NCBI GenBank assembly: GCA_030691585.1 | Contig: JAUYEC010000106.1 | Location: 1-13,745, forward strand | From: Candidatus Omnitrophota bacterium | GTDB lineage: Bacteria > Omnitrophota > Gorgyraeia > Gygaellales > Profunditerraquicolaceae | Direction: 5' to 3' | DNA: 13,745 nt | Shown: one piece after another, positions 1 to 6,155 of the stretch | Layout of the letters: each line of letters begins with the position of its first letter | Numbering within the stretch: position 1 is the first letter of the stretch | Notes under the pieces: model-generated | Databases searched by the model: none | What the model was told of the DNA's origin: nothing | What the model saw: only the letters and a program-made list of their open reading frames with translations | Translations under genes and position numbers: made by a program

Positions 1-32
1 CTTCCAAAGAATACGATGTCCATAACAAAATT

Positions 33-194
33 AACGGTAATGGTTACGGCAACGAAGCCCGTATCGGTATTCGTCTTCCCTGCCTGCCGGCAGGCAGGCG
101 TCGTTCGTATTTCGTATATCGTTAAACTACGCGGTACGGACGACGAACGACGAACGACGAAATACGAAACGGGTATCGTAACCGAATAACGTAA
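33..194. repeat. TACG-rich palindromic element, copy 1
   Basis: This is a roughly 160-bp imperfect long inverted repeat made of degenerate CGTTCGTATTTCGT-like units on the left and their complements on the right. Its left end (33-65) matches the reverse complement of the right end of the element at 5154-5310 almost base for base. Its right end (158-194) likewise matches that copy's left end, apart from one short indel, so the two copies lie in opposite orientation. This copy is interrupted by a 20-bp CCTGCC palindrome at 79-98. It lies just downstream of the priA stop codon. No open frame of note and no T-tract terminator is seen in it. The family identity is unknown; it resembles a non-autonomous MITE-like element. 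Confidence 0.75.
79..98. repeat. 20-bp CCTGCC palindrome, copy 1
   Basis: The sequence is the perfect palindrome CCTGCCTGCCGGCAGGCAGG. Aligned with the reverse complement of the TACG element at 5154-5310, the flanks TCGTCTTCC and CGTCGTTCG are continuous in that element, so the palindrome looks inserted into an older repeat. Related copies lie at 4034-4053 and 6758-6778. Confidence 0.85.
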
Positions 195-207
195 TCCCGG
201 CCCCGCT

Positions 208-2049
208 TTACACCGGGTCCACATCCACCGTCACTATTATACCCGAATGACGGCTGGTTTTTAAACTATTTTTCAAGAAGGCGTTGGCCCTCTTAAGGGA
301 GCCGGCACCGATCAATATCTGCCAATAGTAATAATCCCTTAATTTCGGCGGCAGCCCCGGGCTAAGCGACATAACAAGCAATCCGCTTTTCTTTTCGCGG
401 TTTAACTCGTTAAAAAGCTCCTCTGCCGCGGACCGCGCTTTGTCAGAATCTTTGCCGCGAACTTTTAAAAGGATCAAATGCCGAAAAGGCGGAAATCCCA
501 ACTGCCGCCTCTGCTTCAACTCTTCATCGTAAAAAATGTTTGCATCCTGCGCCTCTAGCGCTTTTATAGCATGATGCCCGGGAAAGCCGGTTTCAATCAC
601 CAGCCTCTCACCGGTGAGCCTTGCGAGATTGATCAATAACCCATACACCTTTTCCGCGGAGCGCAAGTCAACGCGGTTAAGCGAATTGTCGATCATTAGG
701 ACGCCGGCCAGCGCGAATGACGTATCCGCCTCCTTGAATACGGAACTGGTTGCGACGTATATATCGCCGGCCGCAAGATCGACTACTGCCTTATCATCAA
801 TATCAACTATCTTTGCCGCGGGAAACACGCCGGCTAAAGCATTTTCTAATTTTTGCGTGCCGGAGCCGGAATATTTGATATATCCGGAGTTACAGCTCGG
901 GCAGATGCGCGGCGGAACCAACTTAAAATTACAGTGGTGACAGCCTAAAATATTTTCCTTGGAGTGATATACCAGGCTGATATTACAACGCGGGCATTTG
1001 AGCGCTACGCCGCAATTGTGACATGCGGCATAAGTGGCAAACCCCCTGCGATTTAAAAATAACAACACGCGCTTCTTTGCCTCAAGTGCCGTATAAACGC
1101 AATCCTGAAGATACTTGGAAAACAAAGGTTTTGTCTGGCCCTTTTTAAAAAAAACTGGCGTGGTATTGAGGACCTTTATTTCAGGAAAATTTTTCCGGCC
1201 GGGAACTAATATATATTTTATCTTGTCAGATTTGGCCAGGTAAAAACTTTCCAGCGACGGAGTCAGGCTGCCTAAGGCCACCCTGGCCTTCTCTATACTG
1301 CCGCGCATCAGGGCTGCGTCCCGGGCATGATAATGCGGCACCTGTTCCTGTTTATAGGCCGGGTCCTGTTCTTCGTCAACTATGATCAAGCCAAGCGATA
1401 CAGCCGGGGCAAATACCGCCGACCGCGTACCCAAAATGACCTTTGCCTTGCCCTCGCGTACCCTTAGCCATGCCGCCAGTTGGCCGCGGTCTTTCCTGAA
1501 TAACAGCTCCGGTTCAAATCCGAGGTTGGCTTGGATAAAACCCCGTGCCTTCATCACCTGGCCAATGCCTGCCAAGAGGACTATTACAGAAGCATTATCC
1601 TTAAGCGCCTCTTTGATATAGTCCAGGTATTTTTCCCACTTTGAAAGATCGTCTCCGGCATGGACCAAAAAAGCATCATTGCGGCCTGGCTCACCCGGCA
1701 GAACCGGTGAAGCCGCCTCGGGGATAACCTTGCCGGATCTTAATTCTTGAGGCAAGGCCGCCTCGATCGCCTGGCCCCAGGAACAGCAATAGTGTTCTGC
1801 CAGCTGCTTAGTCAACGCCAGCATGGCGCTGTTGAGCACCGGGGTACTGTCAATCACTTTCAAAACCGGCTTGCACTTCAACACCGGTGAATCTTTAGAT
1901 AACGCGACCGCGTAAGCGATGATCTTTCTCGGCCCGAAACTTACCTGCAGGCGGCAGCCGGGAGTAATTAATCCTACAAACTCCGCGGGAACAAGATAAT
2001 CAAACGGCCCGTCTAAGGGCAGGCCGACTACTACCTTAACGTATGACAT
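208..2049 (-). CDS. priA: PriA-like primosomal protein N', probably helicase-inactive
   Basis: This is a homologue of PriA, which restarts replication by binding forked DNA and loading the replicative helicase. At 613 residues it is shorter than the usual 700 or more. An N-terminal 3'-DNA-binding-like region (about 1-100) is present. All eight zinc cysteines remain (343, 346, 352, 355, 370, 373, 383, 386), as do GTRSAVFAP (207-215), LGSLTPSLES (259-268) and LFLNRRGF (330-337). The ATPase motifs are degraded. The Walker A site reads HAGDDLSKWE (130-139), keeping only Lys137; DEEH is DEEQ (225-228); the GTQMIAKG motif reads ATSSVFKE (433-440); and motif VI (around 474-482) lacks the QVAGRAGR arginines. 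Actinobacterial PriA proteins are a known precedent for loss of helicase motifs. The start overlaps the upstream gene by 14 bases, with no clear ribosome site, so translation is probably coupled. Confidence 0.9.
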   Translation of the reverse strand: MSYVKVVVGLPLDGPFDYLVPAEFVGLITPGCRLQVSFGPRKIIAYAVALSKDSPVLKCKPVLKVIDSTPVLNSAMLALTKQLAEHYCCSWGQAIEAALPQELRSGKVIPEAASPVLPGEPGRNDAFLVHAGDDLSKWEKYLDYIKEALKDNASVIVLLAGIGQVMKARGFIQANLGFEPELLFRKDRGQLAAWLRVREGKAKVILGTRSAVFAPAVSLGLIIVDEEQDPAYKQEQVPHYHARDAALMRGSIEKARVALGSLTPSLESFYLAKSDKIKYILVPGRKNFPEIKVLNTTPVFFKKGQTKPLFSKYLQDCVYTALEAKKRVLLFLNRRGFATYAACHNCGVALKCPRCNISLVYHSKENILGCHHCNFKLVPPRICPSCNSGYIKYSGSGTQKLENALAGVFPAAKIVDIDDKAVVDLAAGDIYVATSSVFKEADTSFALAGVLMIDNSLNRVDLRSAEKVYGLLINLARLTGERLVIETGFPGHHAIKALEAQDANIFYDEELKQRRQLGFPPFRHLILLKVRGKDSDKARSAAEELFNELNREKKSGLLVMSLSPGLPPKLRDYYYWQILIGAGSLKRANAFLKNSLKTSRHSGIIVTVDVDPV

Positions 2050-3130
2050 TACTGATATCGCTTAGGGCATCGGGTTTTCTGATCAAGCTGATATTCTCCC
2101 TCATTGCTTTCAATTTTTCGGGGTGGTCCTTCAAGTCAATTATCAACTCTTTGATCACAGAAATATCCCTGGGATAAAAACCTATGCCGAAACTTTCTAA
2201 TGCTTTGATGTTTTCCATTTCCTGCCCCGGTATAGGCGAGATAAAAATCGGCACCAGGCCCATGATCAGGCTCTCGGAAGTACTCATGCCTCCGGGCTTA
2301 GTGATGATGGCCTCGCTTGCCGCCATTAATTCCTCAATATTATCGGCAAACCCGACGACTAGACAATCAGGATATTTTTTTTCTTTTAATCTGCGAAATA
2401 AATCTGTATTCCTGGCGCAGACCACAATAGTCTGGCATACGCCGGACAATAGCACGGTTATTTCTTCTATCGGCCCGATGCCAAAAGACCCGGTGATGAT
2501 AAGCACGGTAAATTTATCCGGGTCCAAGCCCAATTTTTTAAACAAGGTTGCCCTGTCAAATACCTGCAGGAATTTCCGGCTCACCGGTATGCCAAAAACT
2601 TTAATGCGTTCTTTTTCAACTCCGGCATCGGAAAGCTTCTCGCTGGTGTAATCCGAGGCCACACCATAAAAGTCAACCCCGCCGGAGATCCTGAATGGAT
2701 GCACCCCGAAATCGGTGATCACGGTGATCACCTTCGAGCCGATTTTTCCTTTTTTCTTAAGGTGAGCGGCAATCTCGCTGGTCAGAAAATGCGTGGAAAC
2801 AATATAGTCGGGTTGCTCCTTAATCAGAAAATGCTCGAATTTGATGACGTTGAGGCTGTTGGCAAGAGTTACGGCGCGCCTGGTAATCGGCCGCAAGCTC
2901 CATACAGAGGTAACCCAGAACAACCACTTCCAGATCAAGACCATGTGATTGATCATTAAGTGGTACCCGCGCACATAAGTCAACTTGAACAGCGGGTTGG
3001 TCTTGTCCAGGATATCGATCAGGGCCGGCTCCAAGTCCGGACGCTCATTTTTCAAAAAATCGCATATCGCCTCGGCAGCCTTAAAATGGCCTGCCCCGGC
3101 TGAGGCATAGGCGACGATCACTTTTTTCAT
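2036..3130 (-). CDS. MGDG-synthase / MurG-type glycosyltransferase (GT28)
   Basis: This 364-residue GT-B glycosyltransferase has the two-domain layout of MGDG synthases and the bacterial diacylglycerol glucosyltransferase UgtP, which transfer a sugar from a UDP-sugar to diacylglycerol at the membrane. The N-terminal MGDG_synth-like half carries SAGAGH (10-15) and TDFGVHP (139-145), which sits where the family has its TD-x-x-x-H motif. The C-terminal GT28 half has TGSFGIGP (213-220), TKPGG with S285/E286 (277-286) and PGQEMEN (301-307), the nucleotide-sugar binding elements. The start is chosen by AAGGAT six bases upstream (3137-3142). An intrinsic terminator lies just upstream, so this gene and priA probably form their own unit. 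A lipid acceptor is likely from the family; the actual sugar and acceptor cannot be read from the sequence. Confidence 0.85.
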   Translation of the reverse strand: MKKVIVAYASAGAGHFKAAEAICDFLKNERPDLEPALIDILDKTNPLFKLTYVRGYHLMINHMVLIWKWLFWVTSVWSLRPITRRAVTLANSLNVIKFEHFLIKEQPDYIVSTHFLTSEIAAHLKKKGKIGSKVITVITDFGVHPFRISGGVDFYGVASDYTSEKLSDAGVEKERIKVFGIPVSRKFLQVFDRATLFKKLGLDPDKFTVLIITGSFGIGPIEEITVLLSGVCQTIVVCARNTDLFRRLKEKKYPDCLVVGFADNIEELMAASEAIITKPGGMSTSESLIMGLVPIFISPIPGQEMENIKALESFGIGFYPRDISVIKELIIDLKDHPEKLKAMRENISLIRKPDALSDISNVIR

Positions 3131-3161
3131 CCATTCATCCTTAAGTTATACTTTCGCGGCC

Positions 3162-3186
3162 AAAAACCTTGCCTTTTTGGGCAAGG
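3162..3186 (-). terminator. Intrinsic terminator after the glycan operon
   Basis: Read on the minus strand, CCTTGCC, loop CAAAAA, GGCAAGG is followed directly by TTTTT: a 7-bp GC-rich stem with a T-tract. It lies about 165 bases downstream of gmhB and about 30 bases upstream of the glycosyltransferase start at 3130. It is the only hairpin in this window with clear terminator form. Confidence 0.7.
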
Positions 3187-3223
3187 GTGGATAATGGCCG
3201 CTCAAGTATTTCGCTTCAAGAAA

Positions 3224-3244
3224 CCGCGGGCTTGAAGCCCGCGG
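3224..3244. repeat. 21-bp CCGCGGGCTT palindrome
   Basis: Arms CCGCGGGCTT and AAGCCCGCGG are perfect, around a single central G. It is the only copy of this palindrome type in the window. It lies in the gmhB-glycosyltransferase gap next to two TGTAGGG palindromes. No T-tract follows, so it is not a standard terminator. Confidence 0.8.
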
Positions 3245-3254
3245 AGCTTCATTC

Positions 3255-3285
3255 TGTAGGGGCGGGTTTAAAACCCGCCCCTACA
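3255..3285. repeat. TGTAGGGGCGGG palindrome, 31 bp
   Basis: Perfect 15-bp arms, TGTAGGGGCGGGTTT and its complement, surround one central A. It is one of five GGGGCGGG-type copies in the window. It sits 20 bases from a GGGACAGG-type copy (3305-3335), forming a mixed pair. Confidence 0.92.
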
Positions 3286-3304
3286 GGTAAAATTACACCG
3301 GTTT

Positions 3305-3335
3305 TGTAGGGACAGGTTTGAAACCTGTCCCTACA
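3305..3335. repeat. TGTAGGGACAGG palindrome, 31 bp
   Basis: Perfect 15-bp arms, TGTAGGGACAGGTTT and its complement, surround one central G. The outer TGTAGGG tips are shared with the GGGGCGGG type, while the inner bases differ on both arms together, keeping the symmetry. Confidence 0.92.
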
Positions 3336-3346
3336 TTCATTCGGCA

Positions 3347-3366
3347 CATATTATGCTGTCCCTGCA
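3347..3366. repeat. Half copy of the GGGACAGCATA palindrome
   Basis: CATATTATGCTGTCCCTGCA matches the right half of the palindrome at 12705-12729, with one mismatch in the outer tip; the left half is missing. It overlaps the 3' end of gmhB and encodes its last residues and TAA stop codon. Confidence 0.75.
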
Positions 3367-3914
3367 AGAATAATATCAACGGCTGCGGATAGGTCAGTTG
3401 CGGTTAGATCCGGCTGGACCGGCCAATTATTTTTATTCTGCGCTTTTTCTTTTCCCGAGAAGACCATGATCGTGGTTACACCGGCGGCCCGGCCGGCTTC
3501 GACGTCTTTAGTGGTGTCACCTATAAAGAAACTCCGCGCCAGGTCTATTTTCTCCCCAAGCCCTGCCGCGTCTCTTACGGCATTCTCGATCAATCCGGCC
3601 TTGGGCTTACGACACAGGCAGTTATCTTCCAGACGGTGGATGCAATAATGCACACCGGTGATTTCAACTCCGCCGATTTTCAATTCTTCAAGCATATTGG
3701 CGGTAATAAGATCCAACTGCTCTTTTGGATAAACACCTTTTGAGACGCCGGCCTGGTTGGAAATAATAAAAAGCCTGAATCCCGCCTCGATCAGGCGCTT
3801 CAAAGCGCTTTTTGCCCCGGGCAGAAAATGGAATTCCGCCAGGCTCTTTACGTAATCAGCATCGCCGGGATACTGATTGATCACTCCGTCACGATCTAGA
3901 AAAACTGCTCTCAT
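3351..3914 (-). CDS. gmhB: D,D-heptose 1,7-bisphosphate phosphatase
   Basis: This HAD-family phosphatase, 187 residues and usual for GmhB, removes the C7 phosphate of heptose bisphosphate in cytoplasmic ADP-heptose synthesis for LPS core. Visible motifs are DRDGVIN with D7 and D9 as nucleophile and acid/base (7-13), SNQAG (52-56), the GmhB-type zinc site C91-x-H93 and C99-x-C101 followed by RKPK (102-105), and IGDTTKD (131-137). The ATG at 3914 is chosen because the open frame extends upstream only through a palindrome (3923-3951), which would add a spurious repeat-encoded leader including RDSILCCPY. The ribosome site is weak. The last residues and stop codon lie in a half palindrome. A histidinol-phosphatase-type activity is the main alternative, but the heptosyltransferase-like neighbours favour GmhB. 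Confidence 0.88.
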   Translation of the reverse strand: MRAVFLDRDGVINQYPGDADYVKSLAEFHFLPGAKSALKRLIEAGFRLFIISNQAGVSKGVYPKEQLDLITANMLEELKIGGVEITGVHYCIHRLEDNCLCRKPKAGLIENAVRDAAGLGEKIDLARSFFIGDTTKDVEAGRAAGVTTIMVFSGKEKAQNKNNWPVQPDLTATDLSAAVDIILAGTA

Positions 3915-3922
3915 ATCCGTAA

Positions 3923-3951
3923 TGTAGGGACAGCATAATATGCTGTCCCTA
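3923..3951. repeat. TGTAGGGACAGCATA palindrome
   Basis: Arms TAGGGACAGCATA and TATGCTGTCCCTA (13 bp each) surround a central A (3925-3951), with TG completing the usual tip on the left. It lies immediately upstream of the gmhB start codon. A near-identical palindrome is inside the coding sequence at 12702-12729. Confidence 0.9.
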
Positions 3952-3972
3952 AGAAACATTTCGCATATTCAC

Positions 3973-4003
3973 TGTAGGGGCGGGTTTTAAACCCGCCCCT
4001 ACA
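3973..4003. repeat. TGTAGGGGCGGG palindrome, 31 bp
   Basis: Perfect 15-bp arms surround a central T. It is the middle of three palindromes filling the 159-bp gap between the epimerase and gmhB. Confidence 0.92.
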
Positions 4004-4018
4004 AATGCAATACGCATC

Positions 4019-4069
4019 TGTAGGGACAGGTTTCCTGCCTGCCGGCAGGCGGGCAAACCTGTCCCTACA
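4019..4069. repeat. TGTAGGGACAGG palindrome split by a second palindrome
   Basis: The outer arms TGTAGGGACAGGTTT (4019-4033) and AAACCTGTCCCTACA (4055-4069) are those of the 31-bp palindrome. Its single central base is replaced by a 21-bp core containing the CCTGCC palindrome. It lies four bases downstream of the epimerase stop codon. Confidence 0.9.
4034..4053. repeat. CCTGCC palindrome, copy 2 (nested)
   Basis: CCTGCCTGCCGGCAGGCGGG differs from the perfect copy at 79-98 by one base. It occupies the exact centre of the palindrome 4019-4069, consistent with insertion into it. Confidence 0.85.
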
Positions 4070-4073
4070 ATTT

Positions 4074-5114
4074 TTATTTAAAATATTCCGCATTGGTTTT
4101 TACCCATTCAGCCAGCTTCCGGATACCGTCTTTGACCGGAGTCTGGATCTTCCAGCCCAAAGCTTTTTGCAGTTTGGTGGTATCGGTAATATAGACTTTC
4201 TGATCGGACGGCCGCCAGTCGGCAAAGGTGGTCTTGGGCCGTTTGCCGGTGATAATTTCCAATTCATCCAAAAACTCCAGAAGCGAAATAGTGTTCTCTT
4301 GTCCCCCACCGATATTAAACAATCCCCGCTCAAGGTCAGAGTTAATGAACCGGTTAAAGGCATCGACAAGGTCGTCGGCATAAAGCATATCGCGCACCTG
4401 TTTGCCGTTGCCGTAGATAGTAATCGGCTTGTTAAAAAGGGCTGCGATAATAAACCAGGCCACCCAGCCTTGGTCCTCAAAACCGAACTGGCGCGTGCCG
4501 TAGGTGCAGGACATACGGAACACCCCGGTCTTCATTTTATAAATATGGCTGTATTCCTGCACATAGAGATCCCCGACCAGCTTGGAAACTCCGTAAGGCG
4601 TGTGTCCCGTAAGATCCGTGGACATCGCTTCAGTCACGCCTTTGACGCCGTCAAAGGTATATCTTTTTTCCAATTCCTTCAGCGGGATCTGATCCACGTT
4701 CTCGCCAAAAACTTTATTAGTGGAACAATAGACGATGATCGTATCCTTGTTTGTTTTACGCGCCGCTTCCAGCACATTAAGCGTGCCGAAAGCATTGATA
4801 CTAAAGTCTTCTTTGGGCATACGCACGCTGGACGGTACACCCGGCTGTCCGGCGGTGTGGATAACAACGTCTACGCCCTTGCCGATGGCCGTCTCTACAT
4901 CTTTATCATTACGGATATCGCCTTTAACGCGTTCGATATTCTTGAATCCGCCGAGAAAATTCCAGTTAAACTCTACCGATTGCTTGTCATAACCGAATAT
5001 CTGCGAACGCATCAGGTTATCCAGCACAATAACTTTATTTTTTTGATCTTTGGCGAAAAATTCCGCGCAGTGGCTGCCCACAAGCCCCGCCCCGCCGGTA
5101 ATAAGAATCCTCAT
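4074..5114 (-). CDS. NAD-dependent sugar-nucleotide epimerase (CDP-paratose 2-epimerase-like)
   Basis: This is a 346-residue extended short-chain dehydrogenase acting on a nucleotide sugar in the cytoplasm. It shows the NAD-binding GGAGLVG (7-13) with D32 after strand 2, S131-T132, and the catalytic pair Y174 and K178 in YGVSK. The stretch TYGTRQFGFEDQGWVAW (204-220) and YGNGKQVRDMLYADDLV (234-250) are the pattern I associate with CDP-paratose/CDP-tyvelose 2-epimerases rather than GalE, which supports that subfamily assignment. The neighbouring aminotransferase and glycosyltransferases suggest it makes a surface-glycan sugar. The start is fixed by a strong AAAGGAG (5121-5127) six bases upstream. 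A 190-bp gap holding a TACG element separates it from the upstream gene. The exact substrate is uncertain. Confidence 0.88.
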   Translation of the reverse strand: MRILITGGAGLVGSHCAEFFAKDQKNKVIVLDNLMRSQIFGYDKQSVEFNWNFLGGFKNIERVKGDIRNDKDVETAIGKGVDVVIHTAGQPGVPSSVRMPKEDFSINAFGTLNVLEAARKTNKDTIIVYCSTNKVFGENVDQIPLKELEKRYTFDGVKGVTEAMSTDLTGHTPYGVSKLVGDLYVQEYSHIYKMKTGVFRMSCTYGTRQFGFEDQGWVAWFIIAALFNKPITIYGNGKQVRDMLYADDLVDAFNRFINSDLERGLFNIGGGQENTISLLEFLDELEIITGKRPKTTFADWRPSDQKVYITDTTKLQKALGWKIQTPVKDGIRKLAEWVKTNAEYFK

Positions 5115-5120
5115 ATGTCT

Positions 5121-5127
5121 CTCCTTT
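5121..5127 (-). promoter_or_regulatory. Strong ribosome binding site for the epimerase
   Basis: Read on the minus strand the site is AAAGGAG, six bases before the ATG at 5114. It is the best Shine-Dalgarno match in the window and suggests this gene starts independently after the 190-bp gap. Confidence 0.75.
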
Positions 5128-5153
5128 CAAATATGAATACTTCTATTTCCAGG

Positions 5154-5310
5154 TTACGTTATTCGGTTACGGTTACGATGCCCGTTTCGTATTTCGTCGT
5201 TCGTCTTTCGTCGTCCGTATTTCGTTAAATATGTTGCGAATGCCGATCGACGGACGACGGTATACGGAAGACGGATGACGATACGGGCTTCGTTGCCGTA
5301 ACCGTTACCG
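5154..5310. repeat. TACG-rich palindromic element, copy 2
   Basis: This 157-bp element is a long imperfect hairpin with ends rich in GTTACGG and ATTCGGTTACG and an interior of TTTCGTCGTTCGTC-like units. It is the same element as at 33-194 in reverse orientation, without the CCTGCC insertion. Its right end overlaps the 3' end of the GT2 gene and supplies its TAA stop codon (5305-5307). It fills most of the gap before the epimerase. Confidence 0.8.
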
Positions 5311-6060
5311 ATTTATTTTTTTCTTCATTTCCCTGTATTTAACATAACTCAACAACTGATATAAACTGTCAAAATAAGCAATGACAAAACCGTATAAACC
5401 ATCCTTATACGCCTTCTTGCGCAAATACCTGCGCATAAAACGGTCCCCTATGCGCCAGATGGCGCGGCCAAGAGACATTCTGCGGCCGGTATTGATCCAC
5501 TTGCGCGCCTCTAAAGTGGATTGACGGTTAACGCTGCCTAAGAAATGTTCGATATCAGGATAACCTTTATGCACGATGTCACATTTAAGGTGTCCGCAAA
5601 CGCCTTCGATAAAGACCCTGGGGTGGACCTCCACTTCCTCATATTTAAACTTATCTTTCCTGAATAACCTCACCTTGGAAGCCGGATACCATCCGCCGTG
5701 TTTTACCCAATAACCGCCTATAAAATTACGCAAGGGGATCGAATAAGCAGCATAACCTCCGGCAGCAATGGCAGCGGGGATCTCCTTTTTCAATTCCTCA
5801 GTTACCTGTTCATCCGCGTCCAGGCTTAGGACCCAGTCATTTTTTGCCTGGGCATAGGCCCAATTCCTGTGACTGCCTTCCACATCCATTTTTTTAATGA
5901 AAACTTTATCCGTATAAATTTTAACGATCTCTACGGTGCGGTCGCTGCTTAAGTCATCGACCACGACCACTTCATCCGCCCAGCCCTTGAGAGATTCCAA
6001 AGACTCTGCTATGCAACTTTCCTCATTTTTCGTTAAGATAACGACTGATATAGCGTTCAT
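5305..6060 (-). CDS. GT2 glycosyltransferase, WaaE/KdtX-like LPS core type
   Basis: This 251-residue family-2 enzyme resembles WaaE (KdtX), which adds a hexose to inner-core heptose at the cytoplasmic face. It has ISVVILTKNEE (4-14), VVDDLSSD (33-40) and DADEQV (81-86), the nucleotide/metal-binding aspartates. RLFRK (131-135) and VHPRVFIEG with a later VHKGY (145-167) are typical of this subgroup. The basic C-terminus fits a membrane-associated enzyme. The ATG at 6060 is preferred over the TTG at 6069 because GGAGA (6070-6074) is nine bases from the ATG but touches the TTG. The last codon and stop lie at the boundary of a TACG element, so the ancestral C-terminus may have differed. Confidence 0.85.
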   Translation of the reverse strand: MNAISVVILTKNEESCIAESLESLKGWADEVVVVDDLSSDRTVEIVKIYTDKVFIKKMDVEGSHRNWAYAQAKNDWVLSLDADEQVTEELKKEIPAAIAAGGYAAYSIPLRNFIGGYWVKHGGWYPASKVRLFRKDKFKYEEVEVHPRVFIEGVCGHLKCDIVHKGYPDIEHFLGSVNRQSTLEARKWINTGRRMSLGRAIWRIGDRFMRRYLRKKAYKDGLYGFVIAYFDSLYQLLSYVKYREMKKKINR

Positions 6061-6083
6061 TATAAGCAATCTCCGTTCCGTCC

Positions 6084-6114
6084 TGTAGGGACAGGTTTCA
6101 AACCTGTCCCTACA
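6084..6114. repeat. TGTAGGGACAGG palindrome, 31 bp
   Basis: Perfect 15-bp arms surround a central C. It is paired, ten bases away, with a GGGGCGGG-type copy (6125-6155); together they fill most of the 90-bp gap between the aminotransferase and the GT2 gene. Confidence 0.92.
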
Positions 6115-6124
6115 ATAACATTCC

Positions 6125-6155
6125 TGTAGGGGCGGGTTTGAAACCCGCCCCTACA
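6125..6155. repeat. TGTAGGGGCGGG palindrome, 31 bp, carrying a stop codon
   Basis: Perfect 15-bp arms surround a central G. On the minus strand its leading TGTAG completes the final ATG codon of the aminotransferase and supplies its TAG stop codon. Confidence 0.92.

Noticed and set aside
614..940. Plus-strand open frame opposite priA
   Set aside because: It is a shadow of the priA coding frame with no motif and no ribosome site of note.
2714..2732. GGTGATCAC direct/inverted repeat
   Set aside because: It lies in the glycosyltransferase gene and codes for the expected VITVITD strand; it is explained by protein sequence.
3255..3335. Palindromes read as intrinsic terminators
   Set aside because: The stems are strong but no T-tract follows on either strand, and similar palindromes lie inside open reading frames.
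3915..3959. N-terminal extension of gmhB (leader including RDSILCCPY)
   Set aside because: It is coded by a palindrome that also appears elsewhere; the HAD motif DRDG starts six residues after the ATG at 3914, as is normal for the family.
3223..4069. CRISPR-like array of repeats
   Set aside because: The repeats are full palindromes of several types with irregular gaps, there are no uniform spacers, and no cas genes are seen.
4005..5228. A 407-residue open frame on the plus strand
   Set aside because: It is antisense to the well-supported epimerase, begins and ends in repeat elements, and its translation has no recognisable motif.
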